From an uncultured Bacteroides sp. (GTDB taxonomy: Bacteria > Bacteroidota > Bacteroidia > Bacteroidales > Bacteroidaceae), in assembly GCA_934716785.1 (NCBI GenBank), contig CAKUYM010000079.1, positions 1 through 14,581 on the forward strand: DNA of 14,581 bases, in the 5' to 3' direction. This document shows, piece by piece, positions 1 to 7,879 of this stretch. The position numbers were made by a program, and so were the translations under genes. Position 1 is the stretch's first letter. Each line of letters starts with the position of its first letter. The notes below the pieces were generated by a model. That model did not search any database, had not been told where the DNA came from, and saw only the letters and a list, made by a program, of their open reading frames with translations.

Positions 1-1
1 G

Positions 2-478
2 TCGTATGTCCATAATGACCAAGTTGCGGAAGATATCGTTTCGGAAGCAATCATCCATTTATGGGAGTTAAGCAAAGAACGGGAAATATCGAATGTGGAG
101 GCCATACTGATCACTTATATCCGCAGCAAATCACTTAATTATCTGAAACATATACAAGCTCAAGAGAATGTGTGCCAGACGCTGCTTGATAAAGGACAAC
201 GTGAATTGGAGATTCGTATTTCAACACTGGAAGCCTGCGACCCTAATGAAATATTATCGAAAGAGTTGCGTGCGAAGGTGAAAACTCTGTTGGCCGATAT
301 GCCTGAGAAAACCCGCATCGCTTTCGTGCGCGACCGTCTGGACGGTAAATCCCATAAAGAGATAGCCGAAGAGCTGGGGATAAGCGTGAAGGGGGTGGAA
401 TATCATATCGGCAAGGCTGTGAAAATGCTGCGTGATAATCTTAAAGAGTATGCTCCGGTCTTATTTTTCTTCATCTAA
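2..478 (+). CDS. ECF-type RNA polymerase sigma factor, 5'-truncated by the window edge
   Basis: The reading frame is open from base 2, so the gene starts before the window; 158 residues are visible and about 30-40 N-terminal residues of a typical ECF sigma are missing. A GTG at 95 lies inside conserved sequence and is not the start. Visible residues 9-22 (AEDIVSEAIIHLWE) resemble sigma region 2, which binds core polymerase and the -10 element. Residues 96-148 are region 4, with a helix-turn-helix around KEIAEELGISVKGVEYHIGKA that would read the -35 element. The hydrophobic C-terminal end (LFFFI) is common in Bacteroidota ECF sigmas. The next gene is a FecR-like anti-sigma and then a SusC with an STN domain, so this sigma very probably controls the downstream transporter operon when its glycan is sensed. 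The target promoter is inferred, not seen. Confidence 0.93.
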   Translation, partial: SYVHNDQVAEDIVSEAIIHLWELSKEREISNVEAILITYIRSKSLNYLKHIQAQENVCQTLLDKGQRELEIRISTLEACDPNEILSKELRAKVKTLLADMPEKTRIAFVRDRLDGKSHKEIAEELGISVKGVEYHIGKAVKMLRDNLKEYAPVLFFFI

Positions 479-647
479 AATCAACGCCCAGCCCGTTATT
501 TCCACTTTTTTTTAAAGAAATAATAAAAAAAAGCATTTCTTACTAGGGAAAATCCTTGGTGAGTGGTATTATTAGTGAAAGGGGATAAAAATCCCGTTGT
601 TACTATATCATGAATCATACATTGTATTATGAATTATACATTATATT
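479..647 (+). promoter_or_regulatory. Sigma to anti-sigma intergenic region, AT-rich, with weak inverted repeats
   Basis: This 169-bp gap has no gene. It contains an AT hairpin (AAGAAAT at 515-521 with ATTTCTT at 535-541), a small stem GGGAT-AAAA-ATCCC at 582-595, the string TAGGGAAAATCCTT near 544-557, and a tandem 19-bp repeat at 610-647. No TAnnTTTG housekeeping -7 box is visible. An ECF-dependent promoter for fecR could lie here, but no element can be assigned with certainty. Confidence 0.3.
610..647 (+). repeat. Two tandem 19-bp repeats abutting the fecR start, with a possible 13-codon leader ORF
   Basis: The two units follow the consensus ATGAATYATACATTRTATT (610-628 and 629-647) and agree at 17 of 19 positions. 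A third partial unit begins at 648 and supplies the fecR start codon. Because the repeat begins with ATG, each copy places a start codon. The ATG at 610 opens a 13-codon reading frame ending in TGA at 649-651, which overlaps the fecR ATG as ATGA, an arrangement typical of translational coupling. The ATG at 629 stops after 8 codons. Whether these are translated is unknown; no clear ribosome binding site precedes 610. Confidence 0.5.
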
Positions 648-1625
648 ATGAATAAAGAGTTACTATTGAAATATATTTCCGGCAAGGCATCTCAACAGGA
701 AAAAGAAGAGGTAGCCACTTGGATTGATGCGGATGCCGCCAACCTCAAAGAGTTCTTGGCGCTTCGTAAAAGCTACGATGCATTTATCTGGCAGGATACG
801 GCTACGACCGACATCAAAAAGAAGTCACCGAAGACTTTCTTCTTATCTCCTGCCGTGCAAAGATTGCTGCAGGTTGCAGCCGTGTTTGCGATAGCTTTCG
901 GGTTGAGCTATATGCTGCTGCAAACTCTTCAGAAAGAAGATATCGAGATGCAGACAGTTTGCGTGCCCGCCGGACAACGTACTCAAGTAACACTTGCCGA
1001 TGGCACCATGGTATGGGTGAACGGGAAAAGTACATTGACCTTCCCGAACCGTTTTTCTTCTCGGACACGCAATGTGGAACTCGACGGAGAGGCCTATTTT
1101 GATGTCCGGAAAGATCCTGAAAGACAATTCATCGTTTCCACCGCCCATCAGTCAGCCATAAAGGTGCTGGGGACAAAGTTCAACGTAAAAGCATACAAGG
1201 AGGCGGATGAGGTTATTACGACTCTGGTTGAAGGAAAGGTCAACTTCGAATTCAACAATGCAGACCGGCAGCCTCAATATATCGCATTGACTCCCGGACA
1301 GCGGTTGGTCTACAATTCCTTGAATGGGAAAACAGAGCTTTACGCTACTTCCGGCGAACGCGAACTGTCGTGGAAAGACGGCAAGATAATCTTCCGGCAG
1401 ACGTCTTTGCGGGAAGTCCTGGAGGTCTTGTCCGACAGATATAACGCCGAATTTGTAATCCGTGACAATGTGCCCCACGACGACTCCTTCACCGGAACCT
1501 TTACGAACCGGAACTTGGAACAGATACTCAATTTCATCAGCGTCTCCTCGAAAGTGCGCTGGCGATATCTGAACAATAACGGAAATGCTGGTAAGGAAAA
1601 GATAAAGATAGAGATATTTATTTAA
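648..1625 (+). CDS. FecR-like anti-sigma factor
   Basis: This is an inner-membrane anti-sigma factor that would hold the preceding ECF sigma inactive until signalled by the STN domain of the downstream SusC-like transporter. Residues 1-50 form a small helical cytoplasmic sigma-binding region (MNKELLLKYISGKASQQEKE...). One membrane helix lies at about residues 74-93 (QVAAVFAIAFGLSYMLL). The periplasmic FecR domain spans about 103-200, with characteristic pieces such as LADGTMVWVNGKSTLTFP, ELDGEAYFDV and VLGTKFNV. A C-terminal DUF4974-type domain covers about 246-315. The length (325 aa) is normal. The ATG at 648 is chosen because it starts the N-terminal domain exactly; there is no clear Shine-Dalgarno site, as usual in Bacteroides. 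The partner assignment rests on gene order. Confidence 0.93.
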   Translation: MNKELLLKYISGKASQQEKEEVATWIDADAANLKEFLALRKSYDAFIWQDTATTDIKKKSPKTFFLSPAVQRLLQVAAVFAIAFGLSYMLLQTLQKEDIEMQTVCVPAGQRTQVTLADGTMVWVNGKSTLTFPNRFSSRTRNVELDGEAYFDVRKDPERQFIVSTAHQSAIKVLGTKFNVKAYKEADEVITTLVEGKVNFEFNNADRQPQYIALTPGQRLVYNSLNGKTELYATSGERELSWKDGKIIFRQTSLREVLEVLSDRYNAEFVIRDNVPHDDSFTGTFTNRNLEQILNFISVSSKVRWRYLNNNGNAGKEKIKIEIFI

Positions 1626-1718
1626 AAGATAGAAATATTTATTTAGTACTGGAAAAATATAAAACCTTAAACATTAAAAACTTATTGCATGAAAAACAAA
1701 GATCCCTAATAACAAAAA

Positions 1719-1751
1719 ATACGGGACGATATTGGCCGTATCATCCCGTAT
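1719..1751 (+). promoter_or_regulatory. Stem-loop in the susC leader
   Basis: The arm ATACGGGACGATA (1719-1731) pairs with TATCATCCCGTAT (1739-1751) in 12 of 13 positions, with one C-A mismatch and a 7-nt loop TTGGCCG. It lies 77 bp before the chosen susC ATG and is not followed by a T-run, so it is not a standard terminator. It may be an mRNA leader structure or an operator-like palindrome; the sequence does not decide which. No TAnnTTTG promoter box is visible between 1626 and 1827, which fits transcription by the ECF sigma rather than the housekeeping sigma. Confidence 0.5.
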
Positions 1752-1758
1752 AAGTCTC

Positions 1759-1791
1759 AGTAATTGTGAATTACTTGTTTGCAGACAAGTA
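1759..1791 (+). promoter_or_regulatory. Two overlapping, mutually exclusive hairpins before susC
   Basis: Hairpin A is AGTAATT (1759-1765) with AATTACT (1769-1775), a perfect 7-bp stem with a 3-nt loop. Hairpin B is TACTTGT (1772-1778) with ACAAGTA (1785-1791), a perfect 7-bp stem with a 6-nt loop. They share bases 1772-1775, so both cannot form at once. This geometry could serve as a switch in the 5' untranslated region, or as a target for an antisense RNA of the kind described for Bacteroides PULs. Function is inferred from pairing only. Confidence 0.45.
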
Positions 1792-1827
1792 CAACTTCAA
1801 TTTTCTAATTAAACTCGTTACAAATCT

Positions 1828-4800
1828 ATGCAAAATTATTGTATCGTCCAATTTCTTGGAGGATTAAAGTCTATTAGACGAACCTTAAAAGAAATATCGT
1901 TGGCTATGAAATTACTATTAATGCTGCTCGTTTGTTCTGTCGGGCTTACCTATGCGTCCGACGGATATGCACAAAGAAACTCTATTTCGCTGAATGTGAA
2001 GAACAGCACTATCGAAGAAGTGCTGCACACGATTGAACGTGAATCAGGATTCGGCTTTTTTATCAACAGTAAGAATCTGAATCTTAATCGCCGGGTTACG
2101 GTTTCCGTATCGGATGAAAACATCTTCCAAGTATTGAAGCAAGTTTTTGAAGGTACCGATATCGAATATAAGATATTGGACAATCAAATCGTGCTGACTG
2201 CCAAGGAAGCGAAGGTTGCTCAACAAAAAACGCAAACCGTTAAGGGTAAAGTAATCGATAAAAGCGGAGAACCGCTGATCGGTGTTTCCATTGTGGAGAA
2301 AGGAACCACTAACGGTACGGTGACAGACCTCGATGGAAACTATACGCTGACTGTCCAGACTGCCAATCCGGTATTGCAGTTCTCGTATGTAGGTTATCAA
2401 AAGAAAGAACTGTCGGTTTCCGGATCGGTATTGAATGTCACTTTGGAGGATGATTCCCAAGTGCTGAATGAAGTGGTGGTTACCGCTCTCGGTATCAAGA
2501 AAGAGGCAAAAGCGCTTTCTTATAATGTGCAAGAGGTGAAAGCTGCCGATATCGTAGGCGTGAAGGATGCCAACTTCGTAAACAGCCTCTCCGGTAAGAT
2601 TGCCGGTGTGGTTATCAACTCCAGCTCATCCGGTATCGGTGGTGGAGCAAAGGTTGTGATGCGTGGTGCGAAGTCACTGACAGGAAACAATAATGCGCTG
2701 TACGTGATTGACGGTATCCCGATGCCGGCGTTGGAGACCACACAGCCGAATGACTTCATGACAGGTATGGGACAATCCGGTGACGGTGCTTCCATGATTA
2801 ACCCCGAAGATATAGAAACAATGTCTGTATTAAGTGGTGCGGCTGCTTCCGCACTCTATGGTAGTGATGCTGCAAACGGTGTTATCATGATTACCACTAA
2901 GAAAGGAACAAAGGACAAACTTCGTGTCAGCTATGCCAATAACACCTCTTTCTTCAACCCGTTTGTGACTCCGGAATTCCAGAATACATACGGTGCCACT
3001 ACCGGTGACATCAGAAGTTGGGGAACGAAATTGGGACAGCCCAGCAGCTACGATCCCTTGGACTTCTATCAGACAGGTTGGAACGAGACCAACTCGCTGA
3101 CTCTGAGCAACGGTAACGAAAAGAATCAGACATTCCTTTCTTTGGCTGCCACCAATGCGGAAGGCATCGTTCCGAACAATACGCTCGACCGTTACAACTT
3201 TACGATCCGCAATACGACGAGTATGCTCAACGACCGTCTGCGTCTTGACCTGAGCGCCAGCTACATGAATGTTCGCGAGCAGAACATGGTATCGCAAGGA
3301 CAGTATTTCAATCCTATCGTTCCTATCTATCTGATGTCTCCGAGCTACAGTCTGGATATGCTCCAGCAGTTTGAGATGTATAACGAAAGCCGTAACTTCA
3401 AGACACAATATTGGCCGTGGGGCAATCAGGGAATTGCTTTGCAGAACCCTTATTGGATTATCAACCGTGACAACTTCATCAACCACAAGAACCGTTTCCT
3501 TATAAGCGGCGGGCTGAATTATGAAATTGCCAAAGGCATTACATTGGGTGCACGTGCCAAGATGGATTATACTTCTGCACTGTTCGAAAAGAAATATTCG
3601 GCATCTACCGACAAAATTTTCTGTCAGGACTTCGGTGGTTACTACAAAGGAGATGCTTCTACCCGTCAGCTTTATGGTGACGTGATGCTGAATATCGATA
3701 AATATTTTGGCGACTTCTCATTGACAGCTACGGTAGGTACCAGCATCCAGGATGTCAACTACAAGTATTTTGATGTAGGCGGTAGCTTGAACTCTGTAGC
3801 CAACAGCTTTACAACGCTCAACTTGATGCAGTCTACCGTGAAGTTCCAGCAGGATGGTTATCATGACCAGACACAATCTATCTTCGCCACTGCGCAATTG
3901 GGTTGGAAAAGCAAACTCTATTTGGATGTGACGGGACGTGTCGACTGGTCTTCTGCTTTGGCATGGACGGATGCTAAGTCTGTCGCTTATCCGTCAGTCG
4001 GTCTTTCCGCAATTCTGACGGAACTGTTGCCTATCAAGAACGATGTGCTTACTTTCTTGAAGGTGCGCGGTTCATATAGTGAGGTGGGTAACGCTCCTAC
4101 ACGCTATGTCGCTTATCAGACCTATCCGTATGAGTCAGGCTCTCCTACAACGGCCACTACATATCCCAACACAGATATCAAGCCTGAACGTACCAAGGCA
4201 TGGGAAGTCGGTTTGCAGTCTCATCTGTGGAATGATAAATTGGAATTGAATGTATCTCTGTATAAGACATCTACTTACAATCAGTTGTTCAATCCTTCGC
4301 TTCCATCTTCTTCCGGTTACTCTTCCATCTATATCAACGGCGGACAGGTAGACAACAAGGGTATTGAAGCCAGCCTGACACTGAACCAACCCCTCGGACC
4401 GGTGGAATTGAGTTCTACATTCACATACACTCTTAACCGCAACAAGATTAAGAAATTGTTGAAACCGACCACATTGGCAGGTGGAGAAGTGGTAAGTCAG
4501 TACATGATGGACCTTGGCGGACTTGAGATTGTTAAGTCACGTCTTTTCGAAGGTGGCTCTATCGGCGACTTGTATGTGACTGCTCTTCGCACCGACAGCC
4601 ACGGATATATTGATGTGGATTATGTAAACAACACGGTCGCTATCGACTCCAAGGCAGGAGACCGTAAGGATGGCTGGATTTATGCCGGCAACTCTCAAGC
4701 CAAATACATGATGGGATGGCGTAACTCCTTCTCTTGGAAAGGACTGACTTTGGGCTGCTTGATTAATGCCCGTGTCGGTGGTGTGGTTGTTTCTCAGACG

Positions 4801-5190
4801 CAAGCAATGATGGATGCCTACGGTGTATCCAAGGCTACGGCTACGGCACGTGATTTGGGATATGTGTTGATTGACGGTCATAAAGTGCCCGGTGTGCAGA
4901 AATATTACAGCACAGTGGGAAGTGGTGTAGGTTCGATGTATGTTTACAGTGCTACAAACGTACGTCTTGCAGAATTGTCTCTCGGTTATGACGTTCCTGT
5001 CCAGAAGGTAATTCCTTGGATTCAGAGTATGAATGTCGCCTTCACCGGACGCAACTTGTTCATGTTCTACTGCAAGGCTCCTTTCGATCCGGAACTGACG
5101 GCAAGTACAGGTACACACTTCAGCGGTATGGACTATTTTATGTTGCCGAGCTTGCGCAATTTGGGCTTCTCTGTTAAACTTAATTTCTAA
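1828..5190 (+). CDS. SusC-like TonB-dependent outer-membrane glycan transporter with STN signalling domain
   Basis: This is the outer-membrane beta-barrel that imports oligosaccharides using TonB energy and partners the next gene, a SusD-like lid. From the start used here (1120 aa), the signal peptide is MKLLLMLLVCSVGLTYA at residues 27-43. An STN (secretin/TonB N-terminal) domain covers about 52-125 and would contact the FecR protein. A carboxypeptidase-regulatory-like beta-sandwich spans about 137-208 (VKGKVIDKSGEPLIGVSI). The TonB box region is near 213-219 (LNEVVVTA), the plug is about 225-360 (LSGKIAGVVI, ALYVIDGIPM, ALYGSDAANGVIMITTKKG), and the barrel runs to the C-terminal SVKLNF, with the terminal Phe typical of outer-membrane proteins. 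The first ATG (1828) gives a 26-residue extension before the signal peptide; the in-frame ATG at 1906 is an equally reasonable start. The STN domain ties expression to the sigma/anti-sigma pair upstream. Confidence 0.96.
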   Translation: MQNYCIVQFLGGLKSIRRTLKEISLAMKLLLMLLVCSVGLTYASDGYAQRNSISLNVKNSTIEEVLHTIERESGFGFFINSKNLNLNRRVTVSVSDENIFQVLKQVFEGTDIEYKILDNQIVLTAKEAKVAQQKTQTVKGKVIDKSGEPLIGVSIVEKGTTNGTVTDLDGNYTLTVQTANPVLQFSYVGYQKKELSVSGSVLNVTLEDDSQVLNEVVVTALGIKKEAKALSYNVQEVKAADIVGVKDANFVNSLSGKIAGVVINSSSSGIGGGAKVVMRGAKSLTGNNNALYVIDGIPMPALETTQPNDFMTGMGQSGDGASMINPEDIETMSVLSGAAASALYGSDAANGVIMITTKKGTKDKLRVSYANNTSFFNPFVTPEFQNTYGATTGDIRSWGTKLGQPSSYDPLDFYQTGWNETNSLTLSNGNEKNQTFLSLAATNAEGIVPNNTLDRYNFTIRNTTSMLNDRLRLDLSASYMNVREQNMVSQGQYFNPIVPIYLMSPSYSLDMLQQFEMYNESRNFKTQYWPWGNQGIALQNPYWIINRDNFINHKNRFLISGGLNYEIAKGITLGARAKMDYTSALFEKKYSASTDKIFCQDFGGYYKGDASTRQLYGDVMLNIDKYFGDFSLTATVGTSIQDVNYKYFDVGGSLNSVANSFTTLNLMQSTVKFQQDGYHDQTQSIFATAQLGWKSKLYLDVTGRVDWSSALAWTDAKSVAYPSVGLSAILTELLPIKNDVLTFLKVRGSYSEVGNAPTRYVAYQTYPYESGSPTTATTYPNTDIKPERTKAWEVGLQSHLWNDKLELNVSLYKTSTYNQLFNPSLPSSSGYSSIYINGGQVDNKGIEASLTLNQPLGPVELSSTFTYTLNRNKIKKLLKPTTLAGGEVVSQYMMDLGGLEIVKSRLFEGGSIGDLYVTALRTDSHGYIDVDYVNNTVAIDSKAGDRKDGWIYAGNSQAKYMMGWRNSFSWKGLTLGCLINARVGGVVVSQTQAMMDAYGVSKATATARDLGYVLIDGHKVPGVQKYYSTVGSGVGSMYVYSATNVRLAELSLGYDVPVQKVIPWIQSMNVAFTGRNLFMFYCKAPFDPELTASTGTHFSGMDYFMLPSLRNLGFSVKLNF

Positions 5191-5202
5191 AGAATCGACA
5201 AG

Positions 5203-6804
5203 ATGAAACGGATATCAAAATATATAAAAGTTGTCAATGGTGCGTTGTTTGCCGGCGGCTTGCTGCTTACTGCCTGCACCAGTAATTTTGAAAGTTGGAA
5301 TGTCAACCCGAACGAGGTGACCCCGGAGCAGATGGAACGTGATAACCTGAAAACCGGAGCTTACTTCACACAGATGGAAAGAGGCATTTTCGTGGTTGGT
5401 AAGGATAAAGGTGGTTTGTTTGAAGAAACTCAGATGCTGACCGCTGATATATTCGCCAGTTATTTTGCTCCTGTCAAAACGTGGGATTATGCCGGAACAG
5501 AAGATAACGACTGTTATAAACTCTATCGCCAGTGGTACAATTCACCGTTCAACAATGCTTATACCGAGGTGATGCAACCGTGGCAAAGCATCGTGGAGAA
5601 TACCGATGAGAACTCTCCGGCACGTGCTTTGGCTACCATTGTCAAGGTGTTCGGCATGAGCCGCATCACGGATAAGTATGGTCCCATTCCTTATTCTAAG
5701 TTCGGCACAGGCATTCATGTCACTTATGACAGTCAGAAGGATATATACTATCGTTTCTTTGAAGAACTGACAGAGGCTGTTAATGTGCTTGTCAGCTATA
5801 GCAGCCGTACTTCAGACTCTTATATGGAGCTTTACGACTATATCTACAGCGGACGCATAGAGAAGTGGATAAAGTTTGCCAATACACTCCGTCTCCGTTT
5901 GGCAATGCGTATCTCTTATGTAGACGAGGCTAAAGCCCGGACGGAAGTGGAAGCGGCTATCAGTCACAGTGGAGGACTGATGACCTCTGTTGATGATAAT
6001 GCGATATTGAAACAGTCGGCATCGTTCACTTTCATCAATGAGTGGTGGGAAGCATTTGAGAGTTTTAATGACTTCCGTATGAGTGCCACTATGGACTGCT
6101 ATCTGAAAGGTCTGAATGACCCGCGTCTGGCATGTTACTTCAAGACCGCCGCAAAAGATGGAGAATATCATGGCGTTCGTAACGGACAGACCAGTCGTAA
6201 TCAGGGTACATTGTCGGAAGCTGCTTCCAGCATGAACATAGGACAAAATGACAACATCGTGTGGATAGACGCTGCAGAAACTTATTTTCTGTTGGCTGAG
6301 GCTAAACTGCGCTTGAATCTTGGAGATAAAACCGTGCAGGAATATTATGAAGAAGGGGTGAAAATGTCTTTCTCTTCCAAAGGTGCTATGCGGGCGGAGG
6401 CTTATCTCGCTGATGATACGAGTGTGCCGGCTACCTCTTTTGTGGATGCCGCAACAGGACGTAACACAGATGTCGGCAGTATGGTGTCAAAATTGACTGT
6501 GAAATGGGACGACAATGCTACTGAAAGCACTAAGCTGGAGCGCATCATGGTGCAGAAGTGGATTGCACTTTATCCTGACGGACAGGAGGCATGGAGTGAA
6601 ATGCGCCGCACTGGTTATCCGGGAATTGTAAGTATCAACACCAATGCTTCCGGTGGAGAAGTTCCTACCGGTGAACTTATCAGCCGTTTGAAATTTCCTA
6701 CAACGGAATATTCTGATAATAGCGAGAACACACAGGCTGCCGTTTCCTTGCTGAATGGTTCTGACGTTGCCGGCACACGTCTGTGGTGGGATGTGAGAAG
6801 ATAA
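5203..6804 (+). CDS. SusD/RagB-family surface glycan-binding lipoprotein
   Basis: This is the surface lid that captures oligosaccharide and closes over the SusC barrel encoded 12 bp upstream. The signal peptide ends in a lipobox LTAC with the acylated Cys at residue 25. The mature start (NFESWNVNPNEVTPEQM) is typical of the SusD-like_2 branch, which tends to accompany GH18-containing loci. The rest is alpha-helical with TPR-like pieces (AETYFLLAEAKLRL near 360-373, and the C-terminal WIALYPDGQEAWSEMRRTGYP). The length of 533 aa is normal. No catalytic role is expected. The specific ligand cannot be read from the sequence; the neighbouring GH18 suggests a GlcNAc-containing glycan. Confidence 0.94.
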   Translation: MKRISKYIKVVNGALFAGGLLLTACTSNFESWNVNPNEVTPEQMERDNLKTGAYFTQMERGIFVVGKDKGGLFEETQMLTADIFASYFAPVKTWDYAGTEDNDCYKLYRQWYNSPFNNAYTEVMQPWQSIVENTDENSPARALATIVKVFGMSRITDKYGPIPYSKFGTGIHVTYDSQKDIYYRFFEELTEAVNVLVSYSSRTSDSYMELYDYIYSGRIEKWIKFANTLRLRLAMRISYVDEAKARTEVEAAISHSGGLMTSVDDNAILKQSASFTFINEWWEAFESFNDFRMSATMDCYLKGLNDPRLACYFKTAAKDGEYHGVRNGQTSRNQGTLSEAASSMNIGQNDNIVWIDAAETYFLLAEAKLRLNLGDKTVQEYYEEGVKMSFSSKGAMRAEAYLADDTSVPATSFVDAATGRNTDVGSMVSKLTVKWDDNATESTKLERIMVQKWIALYPDGQEAWSEMRRTGYPGIVSINTNASGGEVPTGELISRLKFPTTEYSDNSENTQAAVSLLNGSDVAGTRLWWDVRR

Positions 6805-6847
6805 TCAATCAGATTTGTAGAACAATCTAACTAAGTAATCAGAAGAT

Positions 6848-7861
6848 ATGAAAACAATGAAATACTTATTGGCCGCACTGGCAGCAGGCAGCATGATGAC
6901 CGCATGCAATACGGACATCGAACCGCTGACTATTCAGCGACCATTGACATACGACGATCAGTACTATCAAAACCTGCGCGACTATAAAGAGAGCGATCAC
7001 GAAATCGCTTTCGGATGGTTTGCTCAATATGGGGCGCAAAATTCTGCCGCCGTTCGTTTCATGGGATTGCCCGACAGTCTCGACATCTGCTCTATGTGGG
7101 GCGGTATCCCGGCAAAGGAGAATACGGAGATATGGGAAGAAATCCGCTTCGTGCAAAAGGTGAAAGGAACAAAGATGCTTTGTGTGGCTATCACCCGTAT
7201 TGATGCGGAGACTGATGACCATGATTTTAAGAAGGCTTACAATGAAGCCAGAGCAATGCCGAGCGGTGATGAGAAAACTGCTGCATTGAATCGTTCTTTC
7301 GAGATGTATGCCGAGTACTTCCTCGACCAAGTGTTCTTGAATGACCTTGATGGATTTGATGCCGACTACGAACCGGAAGGTGACTTCTTGAGCGGCTCTA
7401 ACTTTGAACATTTCTACAAGCACATGGCGAAATATATGGGACCGAATCCCGATATCACCAAGGAAGAACGCCTGCAACTTATTGAAGAACGTTATGGTAA
7501 GGAGATTGCTTCACAACCGGGTATTTGTGATAAAATGCTGAATATCGACCAAACCGGTACCAGTATGACCAGCCTTGTTCCGTATAGTAACTACTGTTTC
7601 TATCAAGCCTATGGTGGTAGTACTGGGGCAGGCGGATGGCCCGACGAGAAGGTGGTCTATTGCTGCAACATGGGTGATAACTATCAAGGAAGTATGCAAT
7701 CCATGTACAACCAAGCGCGTTACAAACCGGCAAATGGCAAGCGTAAGGGTGGCTTTGGCGCATTCTTTATCCACCGTGATTATAATGTGAACGAATACAA
7801 TCCCGAACCTTATTATCGGTTCCGCCAGTGCATTCAGATACAAAATCCGGCTATCCATTAA
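6848..7861 (+). CDS. GH18 endo-beta-N-acetylglucosaminidase-type surface lipoprotein
   Basis: This is a glycoside hydrolase family 18 protein, probably cutting the GlcNAc-beta-1,4-GlcNAc core of N-glycans at the cell surface to release a glycan for the SusC/D pair. The lipobox MTAC puts the acylated Cys at residue 20. The GH18 signature is intact: DGFDADYE at residues 168-175 matches DGxDxDxE, with Asp173 as the residue that assists the substrate N-acetyl group and Glu175 as acid/base. FYQAYGG at 251-257 fits the conserved late-barrel Gln/Tyr motif (Gln253, Tyr255). At 337 aa it is a single-domain enzyme with no added carbohydrate-binding module. Known relatives in similar loci are the B. thetaiotaomicron N-glycan endoglycosidases BT1044 and BT3987. 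Some PUL GH18-like proteins have lost the catalytic acids and only bind; this one has not. High-mannose versus complex specificity cannot be told from the sequence. Confidence 0.88.
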   Translation: MKTMKYLLAALAAGSMMTACNTDIEPLTIQRPLTYDDQYYQNLRDYKESDHEIAFGWFAQYGAQNSAAVRFMGLPDSLDICSMWGGIPAKENTEIWEEIRFVQKVKGTKMLCVAITRIDAETDDHDFKKAYNEARAMPSGDEKTAALNRSFEMYAEYFLDQVFLNDLDGFDADYEPEGDFLSGSNFEHFYKHMAKYMGPNPDITKEERLQLIEERYGKEIASQPGICDKMLNIDQTGTSMTSLVPYSNYCFYQAYGGSTGAGGWPDEKVVYCCNMGDNYQGSMQSMYNQARYKPANGKRKGGFGAFFIHRDYNVNEYNPEPYYRFRQCIQIQNPAIH

Positions 7862-7879
7862 TTAACCTTTTAATGAAAG

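Noticed and set aside
95..97. GTG as start of the sigma factor
   Set aside because: The frame is open upstream to base 2 and encodes region 2 sequence (AEDIVSEAIIHLWE), so the gene is cut by the window edge.
1701..1713. GATCCCTAATAAC before susC as the ECF promoter matching TAGGGAAAATCC at 544-555
   Set aside because: The resemblance is short and in the opposite orientation, so it is not enough to call a shared promoter.
2044..3486. Long minus-strand ORFs opposite susC (and similar ones opposite susD, GH18 and GH3)
   Set aside because: They lie antisense to strongly supported genes, show no recognisable domains, and are expected from codon bias in long coding regions.
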